This document shows positions 18,063-26,146 of a DNA stretch of 64,000 nt, piece after piece. The stretch is from assembly GCA_018362895.1 (NCBI GenBank), contig JAHALR010000001.1, positions 186,001 through 250,000 on the forward strand. Reading direction: 5' to 3'. The translations under genes and the position numbers were made by a program. The notes under the pieces are model-generated. The model did not search any database. It worked only from the letters and a program-made list of their open reading frames with translations, and was not told the DNA's origin. This stretch comes from Clostridium sp. Its GTDB lineage: Bacteria > Cyanobacteriota > Vampirovibrionia > Gastranaerophilales > Gastranaerophilaceae. The stretch's first letter is position 1, and each line of letters begins with the position of its first letter.

Positions 18063-18596
18063 CTATTTTCCATATACATTACTGTTCATACTTTTTATTA
18101 ACGAATCCAGCTGTCTTTGTAATTCTTCTTCCGAAACAGCAGGTGAAGTTGATGATGATACTCTCTTTTGACCATTTGTTTGGTTATTCATAATAAGCTG
18201 AAGAGAATTCAAAAGCTCCATTATTTTTCTTTGATTTTCCATTATTAAATTGTAATCAACTCCGCTTGAATAAGTCTCATTTCCTGATTGTGCAAAAGAA
18301 GAAGAGCCATCTTCTGCTATCCAGCCTATTGTTTGACCTGCACGATTTTTAAACTCCAGTTTACCGGAAACAATTATGCTTTGAGGATGCTTGCTCGAAA
18401 CTTCGCCCAGAATTATATCGCGATGACCGGCAGGATACAATGCATCATTGTATATTCCGGATGTCAGCCAGGGCTGTTCTTGAGGTCTCTTCTGTGCTTT
18501 TTTTGTTAATACAGGAGCTGAGACAATTGCAATGATTGAAACAATCAACAATGTAATTAACGCTTCAGCCAGAGAAAAGGCTGATTTCTTTTTCAT
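18063..18596 (-). CDS. Type IV pilin-like (pseudopilin) protein
   Basis: About 177 residues with a classic class III signal: KKKSA before F-S-L-A-E-A-L-I-T-L-L, the prepilin peptidase and N-methylation site, followed by one hydrophobic helix (about 8-30). The rest is polar and includes a short globular part (IIVSGKLEFKNRAGQTIGWIAEDG) and a helical, Gln-rich tail. I start at the second ATG (18596), which has AAAGGA at proper spacing; the first ATG (18602) is too close to it. No pilus assembly genes are nearby, so the partner machinery is encoded elsewhere. Confidence 0.8.
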   Translation of the reverse strand: MKKKSAFSLAEALITLLIVSIIAIVSAPVLTKKAQKRPQEQPWLTSGIYNDALYPAGHRDIILGEVSSKHPQSIIVSGKLEFKNRAGQTIGWIAEDGSSSFAQSGNETYSSGVDYNLIMENQRKIMELLNSLQLIMNNQTNGQKRVSSSTSPAVSEEELQRQLDSLIKSMNSNVYGK

Positions 18597-18712
18597 GAGC
18601 ATTCCTTTTAGATTCCTGACAATATAACTATTTTATTTTTATTTAGGACTAAAGTAAAGGGCTTATTATAAAAAAATTTCTAAAAAACCAACATATAGAC
18701 GAAAAAAAGTAC

Positions 18713-18740
18713 TTGCACTAATTTAAAATTCAAATATAAT
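18713..18740 (+). promoter_or_regulatory. Sigma70-type promoter for the HU gene
   Basis: TTGCAC (18713-18718) and a perfect TATAAT (18735-18740), 16 bases apart, about 37 bases upstream of the HU start codon. The leader carries an AAAAGGGG ribosome site. A strong promoter suits an abundant nucleoid protein. Confidence 0.75.
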
Positions 18741-18776
18741 AAGAAATGTACATTTTAGAAAAGGGGTTTAAATACT

Positions 18777-19070
18777 ATGAACAAAGAAGAATTAGTACAA
18801 GAAGTTGCAAAAAAAGCAAAAGTTACTCAAAAAGAAGCTGCTGATGTAGTTAATGCTTTAATGGATACAATTGAAAAAACTGTTGCTAAAGGTAAAAAAG
18901 TTACATTAGTTGGTTTCGGTACTTTTGAATCCAGAAAAAGAGCTGCTAGAACAGGCCGCAACCCTCAAACTGGTAAAGAAATCAAAATTGCTGCTAAAAC
19001 AGTTCCTGCTTTCTCTGCCGGTAAAAAATTCAAAGAAGCTGTTGATGGCAAAGTAGCTGCTAAAAAATAG
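18777..19070 (+). CDS. hup: HU-family DNA-binding protein
   Basis: A 97-residue histone-like nucleoid protein that binds and bends DNA as a dimer. The helical N-half (MNKEELVQEVAKKAKVTQKEA) and the beta-arm signature GFGTFESRKRAARTGRNPQTG, with the DNA-intercalating Pro, are intact. A short Lys-rich tail is present. It stands alone between its own promoter and a bidirectional terminator. Confidence 0.97.
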   Translation: MNKEELVQEVAKKAKVTQKEAADVVNALMDTIEKTVAKGKKVTLVGFGTFESRKRAARTGRNPQTGKEIKIAAKTVPAFSAGKKFKEAVDGKVAAKK

Positions 19071-19088
19071 TTTTTCTTTTTAAAAGAA

Positions 19089-19122
19089 AAAGAGACGATT
19101 TTAATAAATCGTCTCTTTTTTT
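19089..19122. terminator. Bidirectional intrinsic terminator between hup and the OM efflux gene
   Basis: Stem AGAGACGATTT / AAATCGTCTCT with a short loop, flanked by an A-run on one side and a T-run on the other, so it can end both converging transcripts. Confidence 0.85.
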
Positions 19123-19124
19123 AT

Positions 19125-20534
19125 CTATATATTTTCTTTTTCCTTTGTTAATCTATACAAATCTTGTCCGCCAACTGCCTTGTAAAGACTTATGGCAGAA
19201 ATAATACAATTAATTTTGTTAGAGACTTCATCTCTTTGTACAATAAGTTTTTGCTCTTTATTATACAAGACTTCCAGATTTGAAGCAGCGCCAATCTCAT
19301 TTTTGTGAGACATAAGCATATATTTTTTAGTTTCCAAAGTAAACCTATCCAAACTTTGCTGATAATTTTTCTGTGCAGTTTGAAAAGCAACAGAATTATC
19401 ATTTATTTCCTGTATAGAAGTAAGAATTGTCTTTTGATAATTCTGCATAGCCTCTTCATATTGATATTTTTTTAATTTTAAAACAGCAATTTTTCTCCCT
19501 CCTGAAAATAAGTCAAAAGAAGGAAGAATTCCAGCATTAGCAAGCTGTGAATAGCTATTAAACATTTTGCTCCATTGATACGCGTTAAAGCCCATTTGTC
19601 CATATATTACAAATTTGGGAAGAAATTCTCTTTTTGCAATTCTGACATCATAGCCAATCTTTTTGATATAGTCTTCAGAACGCACATAGTCAGGTCTTTT
19701 TTCTATCACAGATGTATCATAAGACACAGGAATGTTTTCAGGCAAAATAACACTGTCATAATCTGTTCTATCTATAACCTTATCAGAGTCAGAAAGATAC
19801 ACTTTAAGCTGATTTTCCAAAACAGTACGAGTTTTCAAAAGATTATTCAACTCTTCCTGAAAAGACGTCAAAAGCTTTTGTTCGTTCAAAACTTCATTTT
19901 CAGAACAAAGACCGTTTCTGTATTTTACTTCGGTTTTTACAGCAATTTCTTTTTGCAAATCAACAAGTTGTTTTTGTATATCAATAAGTTTGTCAGTTTT
20001 AATAATATTATAATATTCAGAAGCAAATGCGGAAGTAAGAGCTATGTAGCTGGCTCTTTCGTCTTCTCTAATCATTTCCAGTTGTTTTTCAATACTTTTT
20101 GTTTTGAGCCTGTTTTCACCCCATATATCTATTTCATAACTTGCTGTAAGAGGCATCTGAAACTGGTATTGTGAATAAGAAGGAATCAACATATTTCCAA
20201 ATTGCTGATTGCTTGAAGGCATGATTCTTCCAAAGCTGCCATCAAAGCTTACCTGTGGCAACTCATTTGCAAAAGAAATCTTAACCATTTTTTCGCCTTC
20301 TTTAACCTTCAAAGCAGCAATTTTTAAATCATGGTTCTTTTCATACAATTCTTGAATATAAGATGATAATAAAGGATCATTGAAATGCTCCCACCAGCTG
20401 AGATTCAAGTATTCAATGCGTTGAGACTGTTCTTGATTTTCCTTTTTGTTTTTAGATTTTGCCCAAACAACATCAGTGCTGTTTAAAAGCATGACAAAAA
20501 AAAGTGTTATTAATGCGGCTAATATTTTTTTCAT
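19125..20534 (-). CDS. Outer-membrane efflux channel, TolC/OprM (NodT) family
   Basis: A 469-residue protein with an N-terminal signal sequence (MKKILAALITLFFVMLLN). The mature N-terminus LSWWEHFNDPLLSSYIQELYEKNHDLKIA is typical of the OprM/NodT group, and the pattern of two repeated long helical hairpins with beta segments follows (PLTASYEIDIWGENR in the middle). No lipobox Cys is visible. It is divergent from marR-emrA-emrB, with a perfect palindrome in the shared intergenic region, so it likely supplies the outer-membrane duct of that pump. Confidence 0.87.
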   Translation of the reverse strand: MKKILAALITLFFVMLLNSTDVVWAKSKNKKENQEQSQRIEYLNLSWWEHFNDPLLSSYIQELYEKNHDLKIAALKVKEGEKMVKISFANELPQVSFDGSFGRIMPSSNQQFGNMLIPSYSQYQFQMPLTASYEIDIWGENRLKTKSIEKQLEMIREDERASYIALTSAFASEYYNIIKTDKLIDIQKQLVDLQKEIAVKTEVKYRNGLCSENEVLNEQKLLTSFQEELNNLLKTRTVLENQLKVYLSDSDKVIDRTDYDSVILPENIPVSYDTSVIEKRPDYVRSEDYIKKIGYDVRIAKREFLPKFVIYGQMGFNAYQWSKMFNSYSQLANAGILPSFDLFSGGRKIAVLKLKKYQYEEAMQNYQKTILTSIQEINDNSVAFQTAQKNYQQSLDRFTLETKKYMLMSHKNEIGAASNLEVLYNKEQKLIVQRDEVSNKINCIISAISLYKAVGGQDLYRLTKEKENI

Positions 20535-20558
20535 AAAAATTATCTTTCTTTTTTTATT

Positions 20559-20582
20559 CTTGTGTTATGATAATAACACAAG
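20559..20582. promoter_or_regulatory. Perfect palindrome, probable MarR operator
   Basis: Ten-base arms CTTGTGTTAT and ATAACACAAG flank a 4-base spacer, midway between the divergent outer-membrane efflux gene (start 20534) and marR (start 20609). Size and position fit a MarR dimer site controlling both directions; the binding protein is inferred. Confidence 0.75.
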
Positions 20583-20608
20583 AAAATTCTATTATAAAAT
20601 AAATCACT

Positions 20609-21079
20609 ATGCAAGAAACACAAACAAATAATTTATTAAATAAAAAAGTTGGTGCAATGCTTGTTGCCACAGGTATTTTATCAAGAGTTATGGCTCTTCG
20701 AGAATATGCATTACAACAATTTGAAATAACACCGGAACAGTATCTCGTACTATCCATTATTATGGATTCAGGAACAGAACTTTATCAACGACAGATTTCA
20801 GAAATAACATACAAAGACCGTCCGAATATAACAAGAATTATTAATATTCTTGAAAATTTAGGTCTTGTAAAAAGAATTGAAGACGTAAATAAAAGAAAAG
20901 TATACAAAATAGCAATTACCGAAAAAGGAATTGAAATGCGAAAAAAAATTCAGCCAACAATGTTTAAGCTCCGCGCAATAACAACACAGGGTATCAGTGA
21001 AGAAGAGTTAGAAAAAACTCTACAAATATTAGAAAAAATGCAAATCAACATGGCAGATAAAGTAACTTTACAAATATAG
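20609..21079 (+). CDS. MarR-family transcriptional regulator
   Basis: A 156-residue winged-helix regulator. The helix-turn-helix region reads QRQISEITYKDRPNITRIINILENLG and the wing KRIEDVNKRKVYKIAITEKG, including the typical Asp-x-x-x-x-Arg wing contact. N- and C-terminal helices for dimerisation are present. It is the first gene of an operon with EmrA- and EmrB-like genes and divergent from their likely outer-membrane partner, so it probably represses the pump and is relieved by a toxic ligand. No strong SD is seen. Confidence 0.92.
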   Translation: MQETQTNNLLNKKVGAMLVATGILSRVMALREYALQQFEITPEQYLVLSIIMDSGTELYQRQISEITYKDRPNITRIINILENLGLVKRIEDVNKRKVYKIAITEKGIEMRKKIQPTMFKLRAITTQGISEEELEKTLQILEKMQINMADKVTLQI

Positions 21080-21089
21080 AAAGGTATAT

Positions 21090-22187
21090 ATGAGCACTAA
21101 CGAAAATAATGACGAAATAACTAAACCACAAACAGAAGAAATAAATGATGAAACAGATGAAGACAACCGTCCAAGTTATAAGAAAAAAAGAGTAATAGTT
21201 CCCTCAATTACAGCCATTGTATTTTTGCTCGTCGGGATCTATTTTATGATTCATTCTATTTTTTATCAATCAACAGATGATGCTTTTGTTGAAGGACACA
21301 TTGTCTCTGTTGCACCAAGAGTAGCAGGACCTGTTGAACAAATGCTTATAACTGATAACCAATCTGTGAAAAAAGGTGATTTACTTATAGTAATCGACCC
21401 GAATGATTATGAAGTCAAACTTGCCCAAACAAAAGCAAAACTTGCAGAAGCGAAAGCCTCTTTAAACATATCTGAAAAAGACATAACGAAATCCGAATCA
21501 GGAGTGGAAGAATCAGGACATGATGTAATAGCAACAAAATCAAAGCTTGATTTTGCCCAAAAAGATTTTAAAAGATATTCTTCCATGTATAAAGAGGGTA
21601 TAACTTCAAAACAAGATTTTGATTCAAGCAAAACAGGTCTTACAGTCGCTCAGTCAAATCACAAATCTGCAATTGAAAAAGAAAAAGCAGCCAAAGCAAT
21701 GCTTGAATCAGCTAAAGCAAAAAAAGAAGCAACACTGGCTGAAATAGAAAAGTTAGAAGCTGAAGTAAAAGCTGATGAACTCAATCTTTCTTACACAAAA
21801 ATCTATGCACCTCAAGATGGTCTGATTACAAACAGAAACGTTGAACAGGGCAATTATGTACAAATAGCCCAACCAATGTTTGCAATAGTACCTGAAAAAG
21901 TCTGGGTTGTTGCAAACTTCAAAGAAACACAGCTGACAAATATGAAAATAGGGCAAAGCGTAAAAATAAAAATTGATACTTATCCCGGAAAAAAGTTTAA
22001 GGGGAAAGTTGACAGTATTCAAAGAGCAACAGGTGCAAAAGCAAGCCTTTTTCCTCCGGAAAATGCGGTTGGCAGCTATGTAAAAATTGTGCAAAGAGTT
22101 CCGGTAAAAATAGTATTTGAAGAAGATATTTCAAAATACAACATTGTACCGGGAATGTCAGTTGTTCCGGAAGTAAAAGTAAAATAA
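21090..22187 (+). CDS. EmrA/HlyD-family periplasmic adaptor
   Basis: A 365-residue membrane fusion protein. After an acidic cytoplasmic tail comes one transmembrane helix (about 36-55), the first half-lipoyl segment (STDDAFVEGHIVSVAPRVAGPV), a long coiled coil (about 105-230), the second half-lipoyl (LSYTKIYAPQDGLITNRNVEQGNYV) and a beta-barrel. It bridges the inner-membrane EmrB-type pump and an outer-membrane channel. AAAGG precedes the ATG; 10 bases separate it from marR. Confidence 0.93.
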   Translation: MSTNENNDEITKPQTEEINDETDEDNRPSYKKKRVIVPSITAIVFLLVGIYFMIHSIFYQSTDDAFVEGHIVSVAPRVAGPVEQMLITDNQSVKKGDLLIVIDPNDYEVKLAQTKAKLAEAKASLNISEKDITKSESGVEESGHDVIATKSKLDFAQKDFKRYSSMYKEGITSKQDFDSSKTGLTVAQSNHKSAIEKEKAAKAMLESAKAKKEATLAEIEKLEAEVKADELNLSYTKIYAPQDGLITNRNVEQGNYVQIAQPMFAIVPEKVWVVANFKETQLTNMKIGQSVKIKIDTYPGKKFKGKVDSIQRATGAKASLFPPENAVGSYVKIVQRVPVKIVFEEDISKYNIVPGMSVVPEVKVK

Positions 22188-22196
22188 GGCAAAAAT

Positions 22197-23762
22197 ATGA
22201 GTTCAGCTGAAACATTAACAGCAACAGGCAATCCTCTGCCCAAAATAAATAAAAAAGAAATGCCTATCTGGCTTGTGGCATTTTCTATTTTGCTGCCTAC
22301 ATCCTTTGCTATGCTGGCTACCTCTGCAACAAACGTTGCTATCCCTTATATAGCAGGATATTTTGGTTCAACTGTTGATGAAGCTAACTGGGTCATAACA
22401 ACATATATGATAGCAAACGCAATTCTTATTCCTCTGACAGGCTGGTTGGAAAATTACATGGGTAGAGTATTGTTCCTAAAAGTATTCATAACCATTTTCA
22501 CAATAGGTTCACTAATTTGTGCAATGGCACCCAGCTTAAATATGCTCGTGGTTGGACGACTTATACAAGGTATAGGCGGTGGTCCAATGATGCCAATATC
22601 ACAGGCCATACTGATAGCCAGTTTTCCTTACAACAAAAGAGGTCAGGCAATGGCACTTTTCGGACTTGCAGTTATGGTATTTTCTATTTTAGGTCCGACA
22701 TTTGGAGGATTTATTGTAGATAATTCTGCTTGGCAATGGATATATCTGGCAAACATCCCAATAGGTATATTCTCGGTCGTTCTGGTGCATTGCAATATTG
22801 CAGAGCTAAAAGAACGTAAAAAACCAACAAAAGTAGATTTCGTAGGTTTCACAGCTCTTGTAATCTGGCTTTTAACAATGCAGATAGTATTAGACAAAGG
22901 ACAGCAATACAACTGGTTTGACTGTACATGGGTTTGCTGGCTTACAGGTATATCTGCCTTCGCATTCGTATTTTTCATAGTTTGGGAGCTGGAATACAAA
23001 GCCCCTATTGTAAATTTGAGAGTATTTAAAGACAAAAACTTTTTTATAGGAACTGTTCTCGGTGCTTCAGTAAATATGATTATATATGTAACAATTGTTC
23101 TGCTTCCAAGCTTTTTACAAAGCCTTATGGGTTACAATGCAATGCTCTCAGGTTTGTCTCTTGCACCGAGAGTCTTTTCCTGTATTGTTATGCTTATATT
23201 AATAGGACCAATGGTTGAATATTTAGATAACAGAATATTAATAGCATCAGGTTTCTTCTTTCTGGGGCTTTCTACAATAATGTATGCTAACCTGAATCTA
23301 TCCATATCATTTGATTATGTTGTAATACCTAATATTTTAATGGGAATAGGAGTAATACTGGTTTTTATTCCGGTTTCTGGTCTGGTACTGGGAACCCTTC
23401 CAAAAACAGAACTTTCAAACGGAGCTGGTCTTCACAGTTTATGTAAGTGTGTTATGACAGCTTTTGTTGTTTCAATGTCCTCAACTCTCGTTGCAAGACT
23501 ATCCCAACTTCACCAGACATACCTTGTAAGGCACTTATCTGATTTTAATTTAATATTTCAAAATAAACTCCACACACTGGCAGGTAACTTTATGTCACTG
23601 TCAAGCAACACAGCCATCCACAAAGCAGGAGCGTTACTTTATAAACAACTGCTTGCCCAATCAAAATTAATGGCATATGTAGATGTTTTTGAAATGTTTG
23701 CGCTAATAGCTTTTATATTAATACCCTTTGGATTTTTATTAAAAGTAACTAAATCAGATTAG
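22197..23762 (+). CDS. EmrB/QacA-family drug efflux transporter (DHA2, 14 TM)
   Basis: A 521-residue major facilitator protein with about 14 hydrophobic segments. Signature stretches: SATNVAIPYIAGYFGSTVDE then ANWVITTYMIA at helix 1-2, LTGWLENYMGRV (motif A region), GRLIQGIGGGPMMPISQA (motif B) and FGLAVMVFSILGPTFGGFI (motif C), marking a proton antiporter for drugs. It overlaps the next convergent gene by 14 bases. Confidence 0.94.
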   Translation: MSSAETLTATGNPLPKINKKEMPIWLVAFSILLPTSFAMLATSATNVAIPYIAGYFGSTVDEANWVITTYMIANAILIPLTGWLENYMGRVLFLKVFITIFTIGSLICAMAPSLNMLVVGRLIQGIGGGPMMPISQAILIASFPYNKRGQAMALFGLAVMVFSILGPTFGGFIVDNSAWQWIYLANIPIGIFSVVLVHCNIAELKERKKPTKVDFVGFTALVIWLLTMQIVLDKGQQYNWFDCTWVCWLTGISAFAFVFFIVWELEYKAPIVNLRVFKDKNFFIGTVLGASVNMIIYVTIVLLPSFLQSLMGYNAMLSGLSLAPRVFSCIVMLILIGPMVEYLDNRILIASGFFFLGLSTIMYANLNLSISFDYVVIPNILMGIGVILVFIPVSGLVLGTLPKTELSNGAGLHSLCKCVMTAFVVSMSSTLVARLSQLHQTYLVRHLSDFNLIFQNKLHTLAGNFMSLSSNTAIHKAGALLYKQLLAQSKLMAYVDVFEMFALIAFILIPFGFLLKVTKSD

Positions 23763-24177
23763 AAATAGCTTTTATAACACAAACATCAGGCTCATTTTTA
23801 CAATTCATATTTTCCAAAAAACTATTAAATGCTTTTCTATTAATTAACTGATTGTTTTGCGTATATTCGCCTATTTCTCTGCTTACTATTTTTAATGGAC
23901 CGGCATTAGATGTCGTATAGTTTTTTATTATATAAGAGGTATCAGGTTTTACACAAATAAGCCTGGTAAAGGATGAATAAGGCGGACGAATTGAAGCCCT
24001 GGATTCCAATTCATCTATATGAACAGCAGTTGTTCCATCAGGCAGCTTCCTTTGTATTATTGCCTTATCAGTCATACAAGTTTTTTTGAATTTTTCAACA
24101 ATTTCATTTGTTTTTCTTCCAATTTTGGAAAACATATTTTTAAATTTCACATAGTTATTAAACTGAACTGACGGCAC
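23749..24177 (-). CDS. Unrecognised protein of about 142 residues
   Basis: No family recognised. I start at GTG 24177, which has AAAAGGAG seven bases upstream; the ATG pair at 24198 and 24195 lies before that ribosome site. The N-terminus then reads MPSVQFNNYVKFKNMF, a faint match to the short aromatic N-terminal motif of other unknown proteins in this window. The remainder is basic and soluble-looking, with no signal peptide or transmembrane helix and four Cys residues (two near the C-terminus: MNCKNEPDVC). It overlaps the emrB end and may end its transcript inside that gene. Confidence 0.6.
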   Translation of the reverse strand: MPSVQFNNYVKFKNMFSKIGRKTNEIVEKFKKTCMTDKAIIQRKLPDGTTAVHIDELESRASIRPPYSSFTRLICVKPDTSYIIKNYTTSNAGPLKIVSREIGEYTQNNQLINRKAFNSFLENMNCKNEPDVCVIKAISNLI

Positions 24178-24279
24178 GACATTTCTCCTTTTCATCATTC
24201 TTAAACAATAAAAAACAATAAAAAAAATTTATGCAGTTATTTTATCATTATATTACAAAACTTTACATTAATATCAAAA

Positions 24280-24302
24280 GCACCTGTAAAAAATACAGGT
24301 GC
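24280..24302 (-). terminator. Terminator after rubrerythrin
   Basis: Perfect 9-base stem GCACCTGTA / TACAGGTGC with a 5-base loop, followed on the minus strand by TTTT. It lies 37 bases past the rubrerythrin stop. Confidence 0.7.
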
Positions 24303-24338
24303 CACTTATCTGTTACGATACATATAGTGTAGTAAAAT

Positions 24339-24878
24339 TTAATAATTAGATTGTGTCATAAAGAAATATGACTTTGGATGTTTACAAACCGGACACATCT
24401 CAACAGACTTTTTGCCTCTGTGTCTGAATCCGCAATTTGCACATTCCCATTCAACCTCTTCTTCTTTTTCAAAAACTTTGCCTTCTGTTATATTAGCCAG
24501 AAGTTTTTTATATCTTTCTTCATGGTGTTTTTCAATTTCGGCTACTTTTTCAAATAAGAAAGCAATATCATTAAAGCCTTCTTCTTTAGCTTCTTTAGCA
24601 AATTGCGCATACATTTCAGTCCATTCATAGTTTTCGCCGTTTGCTGCGTCTTCAAGGTTCTTCATTGTATTTGCAATTTGTCCGTCATGCAAAAGTTTAA
24701 ACCATAACTTTGCATGTTCTTTTTCGTTGTCAGCTGTTGCTTCAAAAATCTTTGATATTTGCACGTATCCTTCCTTCTTAGCTTGAGATGCATAATAAGT
24801 ATATTTGTTGCGTGCCTGAGATTCTCCTGCGAATGCTTCCATCAAATTCTTTTCTGTTTTAGACCCTTTTAAATCCAT
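24339..24878 (-). CDS. rbr: Rubrerythrin
   Basis: A 179-residue peroxide-reducing di-iron protein. The four-helix part shows the ligand motifs EAFAGESQARNKY, ADNEKEHAKLWFKLL and AEIEKHHEERYKKLL. The C-terminal rubredoxin-like domain has the CANCG and CPVCKHPKSYF iron site. It detoxifies H2O2 in anaerobes using electrons from rubredoxin, encoded just upstream. AAAGGAG before the ATG. Third gene of perR-rd-rbr. Confidence 0.97.
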   Translation of the reverse strand: MDLKGSKTEKNLMEAFAGESQARNKYTYYASQAKKEGYVQISKIFEATADNEKEHAKLWFKLLHDGQIANTMKNLEDAANGENYEWTEMYAQFAKEAKEEGFNDIAFLFEKVAEIEKHHEERYKKLLANITEGKVFEKEEEVEWECANCGFRHRGKKSVEMCPVCKHPKSYFFMTQSNY

Positions 24879-24903
24879 ACTATTCTCCTTTAGCGTTTTT
24901 AAT

Positions 24904-25041
24904 TTATTCTTCTGAAAAATCTTCTTTTCCTACTCCGCATAAAGGACAAGTATAATCTTCCGGTAAATCTTCAAATGCTACATTTCCGTTTTCAGCCGGA
25001 TCATATACATAACCACATACATTACATACAAATTTTTTCAT
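24904..25041 (-). CDS. Rubredoxin (45 residues)
   Basis: A short iron protein. Translation gives MKKFVCNVCGYVYDPAENG..., with both CxxC(G) knuckles (CNVCGYVYDP and CPLCGVGKEDF) that hold one Fe in a tetrathiolate site. It is slightly shorter than the common 52-residue form. A strong AAGGAGAG precedes the ATG. It lies between perR and rbr with gaps of 20 and 25 bases, so it is the likely electron donor to rubrerythrin. Confidence 0.95.
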   Translation of the reverse strand: MKKFVCNVCGYVYDPAENGNVAFEDLPEDYTCPLCGVGKEDFSEE

Positions 25042-25061
25042 TTCATTCTCTCCTTAGTTTT

Positions 25062-25517
25062 CTATTTTTTACGTTTTAAGCATTTATTACAGATACCTCT
25101 TATCTGTAAATTTACATCTTTTATTCTACCATACTGTTCCGCATTTTTCGGCAATGCCAGTTCTTCGCCAGGTTCCAGGAAAACATCATAAACTTCATTA
25201 CACTCAATACATAAAAAATGGTGGTGCGGGGTTTTGTCAGCATCAAATCTAGCCTTCGGTAATTGATTATCCACCCGAAAAATCATATTCAACTCTTCAA
25301 GTGAAGCAAGTGTTCTATAAACCGTATCGATAGAAACATTAGGCATTCTTTCCTTAACACATTCATAAACGGTTTCCGCGTCCGGATGAGCACAGGATTT
25401 TGCAACTTCTTTAAAGATTTCAATTCTTTGCTGTGTAACTCTCATGCCCTTTTCCTGACAGGCAAGCTTAAGCTGATCAACCCTTTCGTTTAGATATTTT
25501 TCCTTATCCTTATTCAT
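25062..25517 (-). CDS. Fur-family regulator, PerR-like
   Basis: A 151-residue metalloregulator. The winged-helix domain has MRVTQQRIEIFKEVAK and NVSIDTVYRTLASLEELN. The dimerisation domain has the metal-binding ARFDADKTPHHHFLC and the structural zinc pairs CIEC and CNKC. Co-transcription with rubredoxin and rubrerythrin, and a palindromic operator over its own promoter, argue for the peroxide sensor PerR over Fur or Zur. Metal choice cannot be proven from sequence. Confidence 0.88.
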   Translation of the reverse strand: MNKDKEKYLNERVDQLKLACQEKGMRVTQQRIEIFKEVAKSCAHPDAETVYECVKERMPNVSIDTVYRTLASLEELNMIFRVDNQLPKARFDADKTPHHHFLCIECNEVYDVFLEPGEELALPKNAEQYGRIKDVNLQIRGICNKCLKRKK

Positions 25518-25526
25518 AATAATTCC

Positions 25527-25549
25527 TTAATAAGAATTGTTCTTATTAA
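25527..25549. promoter_or_regulatory. Perfect palindrome, probable PerR/Fur box
   Basis: Arms TTAATAAGAA and TTCTTATTAA around a 3-base centre, 9 bases upstream of the perR start codon and directly downstream of its -10 element. This placement fits autorepression of perR-rd-rbr. Confidence 0.8.
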
Positions 25550-25577
25550 AGTATAACAGATTCTACATTTTATGCAA
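25550..25577 (-). promoter_or_regulatory. Promoter of the perR operon
   Basis: On the minus strand TTGCAT (25572-25577) and TATACT (25550-25555) stand 16 bases apart. The predicted start site falls within the palindromic operator. Confidence 0.7.
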
Positions 25578-25649
25578 CCCCTTTTGGATATGTTTATTTA
25601 CAATACCCCCAAAAAACATGCTCTAAACATAAAAGCCTATTTACATCGC

Positions 25650-25673
25650 AAAAGCCCTGAAATTCAGGGCTTT
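25650..25673 (-). terminator. Hairpin downstream of the zinc-ribbon gene
   Basis: Stem AAAGCCCTGA / TCAGGGCTTT with a very short loop; TTTT follows on the minus strand. It lies about 100 bases past the zinc-ribbon stop and upstream of the perR promoter, so it would insulate perR. Confidence 0.55.
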
Positions 25674-25772
25674 ACATAAATTTTAAAAATTATTTATAAG
25701 TTAACTATTAGTTGCTAAAGCTTCTGTTTGAAAACTTATTGTTTCTTTTTCTATTTATTTGCGTTTATTTGC

Positions 25773-26072
25773 CTACTGCATATTTCTATAACAGTCTGAG
25801 CAATATACAGGTCTGTCTCCTTTTGGTTCAAAAGGAACAGTGGTCTCACAACCGCAGGCTGAACATGTTACTTTGAACTGTGGTCTGTTATGTCCATAAC
25901 CGCTTTTTGCTCCATGCCCCCCTCTGTTTTGTGCTTTTTTTGCTGCTCTGCAAGATGGACATCTTTTAGGCTCAGAATATCCTTTAGAAGCATAATACTC
26001 CTGGTCGTCAGCAGAAAAAGTGAAGTCAACTCCACAATCCGCACATGTAATTTGTCTGTCTTCGTAACTCAT
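25773..26072 (-). CDS. Double zinc-ribbon protein with CxxC-x17-CxxC domain
   Basis: About 99 residues from the ATG at 26072 (MSYEDRQITC), which has AAAGGG upstream; an ATG at 26114 would add 14 basic residues. Two zinc ribbons: residues 8-45 (CADCG...FTFSADDQEYYASKGY...RCPSCR), like the probable zinc-ribbon family zf-trcl, and the last 35 residues, where CSAC and CSDC are exactly 17 residues apart. Between them is a Gly/His-rich linker (NRGGHGAKSGYGHNR). Such small proteins are common and uncharacterised; nucleic-acid binding is a guess. Confidence 0.82.
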   Translation of the reverse strand: MSYEDRQITCADCGVDFTFSADDQEYYASKGYSEPKRCPSCRAAKKAQNRGGHGAKSGYGHNRPQFKVTCSACGCETTVPFEPKGDRPVYCSDCYRNMQ

Positions 26073-26146
26073 AGTTAACCCTTTTCTTTTTGTACTTTTA
26101 CCACTATGCGCCAAATAACAGAAAAAGTCTACTTTTTTATTTTTAA

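Noticed and set aside
19575..20174. 199-residue plus-strand open frame
   Set aside because: It is antisense to the conserved outer-membrane efflux gene, rich in Phe/Ile/Tyr/Asn as expected from the reverse of an AT-rich coding frame, and lacks a ribosome site or family features.
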